Positions 8,748 to 13,865 of a stretch of 15,369 nucleotides of DNA are shown one piece after another (the stretch's first letter is position 1; every line of letters begins with the position of its first letter). The DNA comes from JBAXRT01 sp037131065 (GTDB lineage Bacteria; Bacteroidota; Bacteroidia; Bacteroidales; FEN-979), in NCBI GenBank assembly GCA_037131065.1, contig JBAXRT010000065.1, forward strand, positions 1 through 15,369. The letters run 5' to 3'. Below the pieces are notes generated by a model. The model ran no database searches, was not told where the DNA came from, and saw nothing but the letters and a program-made list of their open reading frames with translations. A program made the position numbers and the translations under genes.

Positions 8748-9512
8748 ATGTCGCTCTACCTTTGCTCGCTCAACTCCGGAAGTAACGGGAACTGCTACTA
8801 CCTTGGAAACCAGAAGGAGGCAGTGCTTGTTGATGCAGGCATCTCCTGCCGTGAGACGGTGCTCCGGCTCGAACGCTCGGGGTTGTCCATCAGAAACGTA
8901 AAGGCAATTTTCATCTCCCACGAACACAGCGATCATATCCGCGGGGTGGAGGTGCTTTCCCGTAAGTTCAGAATCCCGGTCTATATTACCCATTCCACCC
9001 TTAAACACAGCCGGCTGCATCTTGAAAAACCACTCGTAAAACATTTTGTTCCGCTTGAGAAGATCCGGATCGGGGGGCTGACGGTCAAAACCATACCCAA
9101 GCATCACGATGGGATCGATCCGCACAGTTTCATTGTCAGCAGCAAAGGGATCACCGCGGGTGTCTTCACCGACATCGGTAAAGCGTGTGAGCACCTCACC
9201 GGTCATCTCCGGTTCTGCCACGCAGCCTTCCTCGAATCGAATTATGATCCGGAGATGCTGCAGAAAGGCAGTTACCCGGCATTCCTGAAGCAGCGCATCC
9301 GGGGAGGTGACGGCCACCTGTCGAACCACCAGGCGCTGGATCTCTTCCTGAATCACCGGGCACCATTCATGCGCCTGCTCATCCTCTCGCATTTGTCGGA
9401 GCAGAATAACCACTCGCGCGTCGTCGAAGATCTTTTCCACCCGCATGCCGACGGGACCAGGATCGAGATTGCCTCCCGATATGGCGAGTCGAGGGTGTTT
9501 CGGGTACGATAA
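8748..9512 (+). CDS. Metallo-beta-lactamase-fold hydrolase, YycJ/WalJ type
   Basis: This 254-residue cytoplasmic hydrolase opens with SLNSGSNGNCYYLG and VLVDAGISCRE, the pattern of the YycJ/WalJ family. The zinc motif HEHSDH is at residues 58-63. Further likely metal ligands are the Asp of FTDIG and the His of LILSHLSEQN. Members of this family have been linked to nuclease or DNA-repair activity in Firmicutes; the substrate here is unknown. ATG at 8748 is preferred over an in-frame GTG at 8742 because it gives the family N-terminus. The gene begins 2 bp after the stop of the membrane protein gene, so they form one operon from the promoter at 7967-7999. The pairing with a membrane stub gives no clear functional clue. 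Confidence 0.92.
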   Translation: MSLYLCSLNSGSNGNCYYLGNQKEAVLVDAGISCRETVLRLERSGLSIRNVKAIFISHEHSDHIRGVEVLSRKFRIPVYITHSTLKHSRLHLEKPLVKHFVPLEKIRIGGLTVKTIPKHHDGIDPHSFIVSSKGITAGVFTDIGKACEHLTGHLRFCHAAFLESNYDPEMLQKGSYPAFLKQRIRGGDGHLSNHQALDLFLNHRAPFMRLLILSHLSEQNNHSRVVEDLFHPHADGTRIEIASRYGESRVFRVR

Positions 9513-9536
9513 TCAAGACAGGAATTCAGAAATTTA

Positions 9537-9557
9537 GTCGGCAGTCAGCAGTCGGCG
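9537..9557. repeat. 3 x 7-bp tandem repeat, GTCGGCA type
   Basis: Three adjacent units (first GTCGGCA, second GTCAGCA) lie in the 102-bp spacer between two convergent genes. The first ten bases, GTCGGCAGTC, recur at 12993-13002 and, in reverse complement, at 10535-10544 and 13068-13077. Confidence 0.8.
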
Positions 9558-9566
9558 ACACGGCGC

Positions 9567-9598
9567 AAATTCATCAACTCACCAACTCATAAGCTCAT
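9567..9598. repeat. 4 x 8-bp tandem repeat in a convergent spacer
   Basis: Four adjacent 8-bp units (consensus near CAACTCAT) follow the heptamer repeat and end 16 bp before the stop of the minus-strand lipoprotein gene. No hairpin with a T-run suitable as an intrinsic terminator is obvious in this spacer. Confidence 0.75.
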
Positions 9599-9614
9599 CA
9601 CTGCACTACTTCGC

Positions 9615-10418
9615 TTACTTCTTCGTCAAACTCAACTGGTAGTATTGCCACGATGAGTAGATGCTCTTGACCGTCACCAGGGAGGAGGTATCCACCACAA
9701 ACTCGCTCATACCGACCGGGTGCAGCGGGTTGGCCCAGTCGTAGGTGTAACCAAGCCTTGTCCACGGGAAGGCCGTTGAGGTACCGGTATCATACTTGTT
9801 CAGCATTTCATGAATGAACCAGTTGCGGTGCTTCTGGCTGACATCACCAGGGAAATAGAGGTTGGCTTCATGGTCGGTGATCTCCGGGTCAGGAGCAGGG
9901 CGGAAAAGGTTTTCGGGGTAAACCCAGTATTCGACAAAGAAATTATTCTTGGTATCAGGAGGCATTCCCAGGAGCTGGGCGATCCGAAGATGGAGAGAGG
10001 AACTGTCAGTAAAGGAGTTCTTCTTCAGGAAGTCCAGGATCTGGGGCGAAGAGGTGATCCACGACATGTGGGCCTGGCTGTTGCCGGTCCTGAATGTCTT
10101 TCCCAGCGGCCAGTACTGGGTCGATGACTGGCTCATCCAGGAGACCACCAGCAGGCGCTGCCGGCCCAGTGAATCCGCCGACCAGGCCAGGTTCCCTTGT
10201 CCCGCGGTACTGTCGGCGTAATAGATCACGGCAATCAGGCTTCGGTAGATCTCCCATGGCTCAGTTTCCTTTGCATCCATTACCGCCAGGTTGTATTGCT
10301 TCTTCAGGGTCTTCATATCCAGACCGGCGGGAGCATATTCCGCCTCCTTGTTCTTGGAGCAGCCCATTAACAACAGGAGCGTCAGACTGATCAGTAAAAA
10401 GTTTCCCGATCTTTTCAT
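9615..10418 (-). CDS. Conserved lipoprotein of unknown function
   Basis: This 267-residue protein has a signal peptide and a lipobox with LMGC (Cys20), followed by SKNKE, so it should be lipid-anchored in the envelope. The ATG at 10418 is preferred over one at 10445 because it gives a compact signal peptide. I recognise no catalytic motif or named family. The C-terminal half is rich in aromatic and proline residues, with FFVEYWVYPENLFRPAPDPE near 167-186 and WTRLGYTYDWANP near 223-235, then GMSEFVV. This density suggests a conserved globular domain rather than a linker. It is a monocistronic minus-strand gene, convergent with the MBL-fold gene and divergent from the Cache lipoprotein. A poor -7-like box (TTGCTTTG, 10463 down to 10456) is the only promoter candidate seen. 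Confidence 0.82.
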   Translation of the reverse strand: MKRSGNFLLISLTLLLLMGCSKNKEAEYAPAGLDMKTLKKQYNLAVMDAKETEPWEIYRSLIAVIYYADSTAGQGNLAWSADSLGRQRLLVVSWMSQSSTQYWPLGKTFRTGNSQAHMSWITSSPQILDFLKKNSFTDSSSLHLRIAQLLGMPPDTKNNFFVEYWVYPENLFRPAPDPEITDHEANLYFPGDVSQKHRNWFIHEMLNKYDTGTSTAFPWTRLGYTYDWANPLHPVGMSEFVVDTSSLVTVKSIYSSWQYYQLSLTKK

Positions 10419-10506
10419 AATCCGAAGGTTTTGCTTGATGATCACGAATTGATTTCAAAGCAAGTTAATTAATTTTTCCGTAAAATACCCTGGCTCCCAG
10501 AGTTTA

Positions 10507-10548
10507 CATTTCGCACTTCACACTTTAGACTGAGGACTGCCGACTACT
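10507..10548. repeat. 6 x 7-bp degenerate tandem repeat, SACTNNN type
   Basis: Six consecutive 7-bp units, mostly of the form CACTTNN or GACTNNN, fill part of the 232-bp divergent spacer between the lipoprotein and Cache genes. The last units belong to a 20-bp segment, GACTGCCGACTACTCTCCCC (10535-10554), that recurs exactly at 13068-13087. Confidence 0.75.
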
Positions 10549-10621
10549 CTCCCCTGTGAATCACACCTGTCAATTCGGAAGGATTATTATTGAAGACTTC
10601 AGCTCTTGACCGGAGAAAAAC

Positions 10622-10629
10622 TATATTTG
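10622..10629 (+). promoter_or_regulatory. Bacteroidota -7 box before the Cache/NCS2 operon
   Basis: TATATTTG is an exact match to TAnnTTTG and lies 21 bp before the ATG at 10651, essentially the same geometry as the promoter before 8020. No good -33 TTTG is found at the usual spacing, so expression may be weak or need an activator. No purine-type riboswitch is recognisable in the short leader. Confidence 0.5.
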
Positions 10630-10650
10630 TCACAATATTGAGAATTCCCT

Positions 10651-11586
10651 ATGCTCACTCTCCCCGGTAAGCGGATGACTTCATTCAAAACCCTTTTCGG
10701 ACTCATGGCCCTTCTGTCCTTTGCCGTTTCCTGCACTGATCAGAGGAAAAGCCTCGAGCCCTATCAGTTCGATGAAACAAAAAAGCTTGTCGCTTTTGTT
10801 GAAGATGCCGCCGATCTGGTCAGGACCGAGGGGATTGCTGCATTCAGCGATTTTGCCTTGAAGAACAGCCGATGGCTGACAGGCAACCGCTACCTTTTTG
10901 CTTATGACCTGAACGGGACCTGCATCTTTCACCCGGTTACACCTGAACTGATCGGGAGGAATATCATCGAAATGAAAGACCTGAACGGGAAACCTGTAAT
11001 ACAGGAGATCGTGGCGATCGCTTCCAACACCAGCCATCCGTACGGATGGGTCCATTACCTGTGGATGGAGCCGGGGGAGATCTATCCCGAATATAAAAGC
11101 TCTTATGTGATGCGGGTTACAGACCCCACCGGCCATGTTTTTGTGATCGGCAGCGGGAATTACAAGCAGAAGGCTGAGAAAATATTTATTTCCGACATGG
11201 TCGATTCTGCCTGTGTTCAACTGCAAAAAACAGGACTCGACATGATCCCCCAGTTCCTTGATAAATCGGGCAAATATTATTTCTGCGATTCGTACATCTT
11301 CATCCTTGATGAAAATGGCACGGCCCTGGTCGATCCCTCTTTCCCAAGTCTGAGCGGACGAAAACTGGTAAATATGAAAGACGCCATTGGCAAGCCCATC
11401 GTTATCGAGATGATAGAAAAGCTGAAGACAAATGAAACTGCATGGCTTTCGTATATGTCGAGGAGCCCCGATGAAAACAAACCGGTCAAGAAACTCGCCT
11501 ACATCCGCAAGATATACATCAGCAATAAAGGCTATATCGTGGGATCCTCAATCCGGCTTGAAAAACCGGTATGGCTTAAGATCTGA
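10651..11586 (+). CDS. Lipoprotein with two tandem Cache sensor domains
   Basis: This 311-residue lipoprotein probably binds a small ligand outside the cytoplasmic membrane. The signal peptide ends with FAVSC (Cys28). Two homologous halves follow. Repeat 1 (about 45-172) contains RYLFAYDLNGTCIFHP, then IGRNIIEMKDLNGKP and SSYVMRV...VIGSGNY. Repeat 2 (about 182-303) contains SYIFILDENGTALVDP, then SGRKLVNMKDAIGKP and a terminal IVGSSI. Both match the sCache_2 pattern seen in chemoreceptors and sensor kinases, but here no signalling domain or second membrane segment exists. The start at 10651 fits the promoter; ATG at 10675 (303 aa) is an alternative that keeps the lipobox. The NCS2 permease gene begins 16 bp downstream, which suggests a shared ligand or a shared response. 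The domain call is strong and the ligand unknown. Confidence 0.88.
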   Translation: MLTLPGKRMTSFKTLFGLMALLSFAVSCTDQRKSLEPYQFDETKKLVAFVEDAADLVRTEGIAAFSDFALKNSRWLTGNRYLFAYDLNGTCIFHPVTPELIGRNIIEMKDLNGKPVIQEIVAIASNTSHPYGWVHYLWMEPGEIYPEYKSSYVMRVTDPTGHVFVIGSGNYKQKAEKIFISDMVDSACVQLQKTGLDMIPQFLDKSGKYYFCDSYIFILDENGTALVDPSFPSLSGRKLVNMKDAIGKPIVIEMIEKLKTNETAWLSYMSRSPDENKPVKKLAYIRKIYISNKGYIVGSSIRLEKPVWLKI

Positions 11587-11602
11587 TCTCAAAACGGACA
11601 CT

Positions 11603-12949
11603 ATGGCTACACCTCCTAAAGGCATGATCTATGGCGTTGACGATAAACCGCCTTTCATAGTTACGATCTTACTTGGATTGCAGCATATTTTTACTATGTC
11701 GAGTATGCTGGTACTGCCCGTCGTGATCGTACAGGAGATCGGAGGAAATTTTCTTGAGATCAACAGCGTGGTCTCTTTTTCCATGATCGCAGCCGGTTTC
11801 GGGACTATACTCCAGTCTCTCAAACGAGGTCCCATCGGGTCGGGTTATCTCTGTCCGAATCTCTGCGGCCCCTCTTACATGGCCGTCTCCCTGGAAGCAG
11901 GCTGGCTGGGCGGGCTCCCGTTAATGCACGGCATGATCATGATTTCCGGGCTGACTGAAATGGCCTTTGCACAGCTTATACCAAAACTAAAGAAACTATT
12001 TCCACCGGAGATTACCGGGCTGGTTGTGATCATGGTTGGCGTGGCGCTGATACCCCTTGGCGTGTCGAGATTCCTTGGCGTGGAATACTCCGGCGACTCC
12101 ATCGAACCTCCGAAGATCATCATCGCATGCATCACCCTCTGTGTGATGATTGGCCTCAACCTCTGGGGCAAAGGCAAGATAAGGCTTTACGGCGTGCTCA
12201 TCGGCATCATACTCGGGTACCTCCTCTCCCTGGCTGCCGGCCTCATCGGTTCAGCTGAATTAAGACAGGTATCACAGACCCCATTGTTTGCATTGCCCGG
12301 ACAGGGAGTGAAAATGTTCAGGTACGCTTTCGATCCCGCCCTTATCATACCTTTCATCCTGATCTCGATCATCCAATGCCTGAAATCGTTCGGGAACATC
12401 ATCACCTGCCAGAAACTAAGCGACGACAACTGGAAGGAACCCAACCTGAAGAACGTGGGAAAAGGATTGGTGGCATCGGGCATAAGCGTATTTACCTGCG
12501 GTCTCCTGGGCGGGGTTGCGACCGACACTTCGGCCAGCAACGTGGGGCTTTCCGCTGCCACCGGGGCCAACAGCAGGGTCATCGCCTGGAGTGCAGGAGG
12601 GATCTTCATGCTCCTGGGTTTCCTTCCGAAAATGGCGGCCCTGTTCACCATCATGCCCCAGCCGGTGATGGGCGCCATCGTGGTTTTTGTGACCTGTTAC
12701 ATGCTTATTTCAGGAATGCAGATCATCCTCTCCAACCCGATCTCAACACGAATGATCTTTATCATCGGGATCTCCATGATCTTCGGACTGAGCGCCGATA
12801 TTGCCTCCTCCCTGTTTTTTACAGTTCCCTCATGGCTGGTCCCCGTATGCTCCTCTTCGCTCACCGTTTCAACCCTCCTGGCCGTGATCCTGAACCAGAT
12901 CTTTATCGTTCGTGACCACCAGTTGGAAAAAAGCCATCACAAGGGATAA
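11603..12949 (+). CDS. NCS2-family (nucleobase/ascorbate type) permease, divergent clade
   Basis: This 448-residue inner-membrane carrier probably has 14 membrane segments, like UraA and XanQ, and would import a small solute with protons. Family hallmarks are the TM1 Gln-His pair (Q27-H28 in LLGLQHIFTM), the TM3 loop GSGYLCPNLCGPSYMA (79-94), PPEITGLVVIMVGVALIPLG, and the TM10 block with TDTSASNVGLSAATGANSR. By eye-alignment, the TM8 glutamate that contacts substrate in UraA and XanQ is Lys261 here (QCLKSFGN). The TM10 Glu/Gln is Ser312. A standard xanthine or uracil substrate should therefore not be assumed. The ATG at 11603 is chosen over an upstream in-frame ATG (11432) because the latter lies inside the Cache gene and adds a non-family extension. 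Confidence 0.9.
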   Translation: MATPPKGMIYGVDDKPPFIVTILLGLQHIFTMSSMLVLPVVIVQEIGGNFLEINSVVSFSMIAAGFGTILQSLKRGPIGSGYLCPNLCGPSYMAVSLEAGWLGGLPLMHGMIMISGLTEMAFAQLIPKLKKLFPPEITGLVVIMVGVALIPLGVSRFLGVEYSGDSIEPPKIIIACITLCVMIGLNLWGKGKIRLYGVLIGIILGYLLSLAAGLIGSAELRQVSQTPLFALPGQGVKMFRYAFDPALIIPFILISIIQCLKSFGNIITCQKLSDDNWKEPNLKNVGKGLVASGISVFTCGLLGGVATDTSASNVGLSAATGANSRVIAWSAGGIFMLLGFLPKMAALFTIMPQPVMGAIVVFVTCYMLISGMQIILSNPISTRMIFIIGISMIFGLSADIASSLFFTVPSWLVPVCSSSLTVSTLLAVILNQIFIVRDHQLEKSHHKG

Positions 12950-12959
12950 CGGTTCAAGT

Positions 12960-12986
12960 CAATGCAAGCAATGCAAACAATGCAGG
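12960..12986. repeat. 3 x 9-bp tandem repeat after the permease gene
   Basis: Three adjacent 9-bp units (CAATGCAAG, then CAATGCAAA, then a third ending GG) begin 11 bp after the permease stop. The last unit leads into CAGGAATT (12983-12990), which also precedes the AGTCGGCAGTC core at 9519-9526. Confidence 0.8.
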
Positions 12987-12991
12987 AATTA

Positions 12992-13078
12992 AGTCGGCAG
13001 TCTGCACCACCTCATCACCTCCCCTTATCACCTTGTTACCATGTTACCCTGTCAAGTGCCCCCTCTTGACTGCCGACT
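12992..13078. repeat. 11-bp inverted repeat enclosing 7- and 8-bp repeats in a convergent spacer
   Basis: AGTCGGCAGTC (12992-13002) and its exact reverse complement (13068-13078) enclose 65 bp between the convergent permease and ORF6N genes. Inside are a second GTCNGCA unit and, at 13025-13056, four 8-bp units near TTGTTACC, the last one degenerate. The arms could pair into a long-loop stem and help end transcription from both sides, but there is no T-run, so terminator function is speculative. Confidence 0.65.
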
Positions 13079-13607
13079 ACTCTCCCCCGGGTATCCTGAA
13101 ACCCACCGGCTCCATCGGTTCGCTTTTCTTATGCATCATTTCCCGAATGGTCTCAAAGATCAGTTGGATATTTTCGTCATGTGAGGAGACCGTCCTTTCC
13201 AGCTCTTCGATCTTCAGGGCAAGCTCTTTATTAGCTTCAAGGAACCGACGTATTTGAACGAATGCCCGCACGATAGCAATGTTGACCTGGATGGCACGTT
13301 CTGAGTTTAAGACTGATGATAGCATTGCAACTCCCTGTTCGGTGAATGCGAAAGGCCTATACTTAATATTTTGACCTCTTTTCAAGGTCACAATTTGTGA
13401 CCTTGAAGAATCAGCTTCATTATCAGTTAGTTCAAACATGAAATCGACAGGAAATCTGTTTAAATTTCTTCTGACAGCCTGCTTTAAAACCTTTGTTGGC
13501 ACTTCATAAAGTCTGGCCAGATCGTAATCAAGAATCACTTTCTCTCCCCGGATAAAATGGATCAATACTGTGATATTTTCCACTTGTTTTTGTAAATCGG
13601 CTTCCAT
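13077..13607 (-). CDS. ORF6N-domain protein
   Basis: This 176-residue protein is likely a DNA-binding protein of phage-related origin; its biological role is unknown. The N-terminal ORF6N domain spans about residues 5-100, with GEKVILDYDLARLYEV, TKVLKQAVRRNLNRFP, DFMFELT and YRPFAFTEQGVAMLSSVL in order. A helical, probably coiled-coil tail (about 115-160) includes FLEANKELALKIEELERTV. The C-terminus ends PVGFRIPGGE, resembling the GF-containing tails of Bacteroidota homologues. The last residues and the TAG stop lie within the 20-bp repeat at 13068-13087. Such genes are frequent as solitary copies in Bacteroidota genomes. No integrase or other phage gene is adjacent. The ATG at 13607 is the first in frame and fits the domain. 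Confidence 0.9.
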   Translation of the reverse strand: MEADLQKQVENITVLIHFIRGEKVILDYDLARLYEVPTKVLKQAVRRNLNRFPVDFMFELTDNEADSSRSQIVTLKRGQNIKYRPFAFTEQGVAMLSSVLNSERAIQVNIAIVRAFVQIRRFLEANKELALKIEELERTVSSHDENIQLIFETIREMMHKKSEPMEPVGFRIPGGE

Positions 13608-13655
13608 AATGCTTTTTATTGCTTAATCGGGAAACTAGGTAAAAGGTGATATAAT

Positions 13656-13765
13656 TTACGATCGGACGATTTACGATTTTCGATTTGATTCGAAGATCTG
13701 CGATTGCAGATTTAGATGCCCTAGTTATCCGTCAATCGTAGATCTAAAATCTGAAAATCGAAAAT
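13656..13765. repeat. AT-rich repeat and palindrome cluster upstream of ORF6N and sulfatase genes
   Basis: The 258-bp divergent spacer (13608-13865) holds four units ending in CGAT (13656-13684). It also has a perfect 6-bp hairpin, ATCTGC/GCAGAT with loop GATT (13696-13711). An 11-bp inverted repeat pairs ATTTTCGATTT (13676-13686) with AAATCGAAAAT (13755-13765). The outer arms and inner hairpin nest, so this stretch could extrude a cruciform or fold as RNA. No exact TAnnTTTG promoter is present for either flanking gene. Confidence 0.7.
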
Positions 13766-13791
13766 ACCCATTCACTACTTCATCGCCTGAC

Positions 13792-13815
13792 CCTGCTACC
13801 TTGTCACGTGTCACC
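13792..13815. repeat. 3 x 8-bp tandem repeat before the sulfatase gene
   Basis: Three 8-bp units (for example CTTGTCAC, GTGTCACC) resemble the TTGTTACC units at 13025-13048. They end 50 bp before the sulfatase start. A one-mismatch -7-like box, TATCGTTG, follows at 13830-13837, without a convincing -33 element. Confidence 0.6.
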
Positions 13816-13865
13816 CTTTTTCTTATTTTTATCGTTGCGTTGTTAAACATTCAACACGATTCAAC

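Larger units (their letters stand above)
9535..10546. repeat. 12-bp inverted repeat bracketing the lipoprotein gene
   Basis: TAGTCGGCAGTC at 9535-9546 and its exact reverse complement at 10535-10546 flank the whole minus-strand lipoprotein gene, 1,000 bp apart start to start. Both arms are embedded in heptamer repeats, so shared repeat ancestry is as likely as a cassette boundary. Confidence 0.6.

Noticed and set aside
8445..9446. A 333-codon open frame on the minus strand
   Set aside because: It lies antisense to two well-supported genes, its translation has no family motifs, and its length is explained by the codon bias of the coding strand.
9535..10546. Insertion sequence around the lipoprotein gene
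   Set aside because: The terminal repeats are inverted, but the enclosed gene is a lipoprotein without transposase motifs and no target-site duplication is evident.
10555..10650. Possible purine or xanthine riboswitch upstream of the Cache/NCS2 operon
   Set aside because: The promoter box leaves only about 15 nt of leader, and no conserved aptamer core is visible.
12376..12915. A plus-strand open frame of 179 codons overlapping the permease
   Set aside because: It is rich in His, Arg and Gly with no membrane segments, typical of an out-of-frame reading of the permease gene.
12960..13087. Possible CRISPR-like array
   Set aside because: Units are only 7-9 bp, directly abutting, without uniform spacers or cas genes.
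13077..13607. Prophage indicated by the ORF6N gene
   Set aside because: No integrase, structural or lysis genes flank it; solitary ORF6N genes are common in Bacteroidota.
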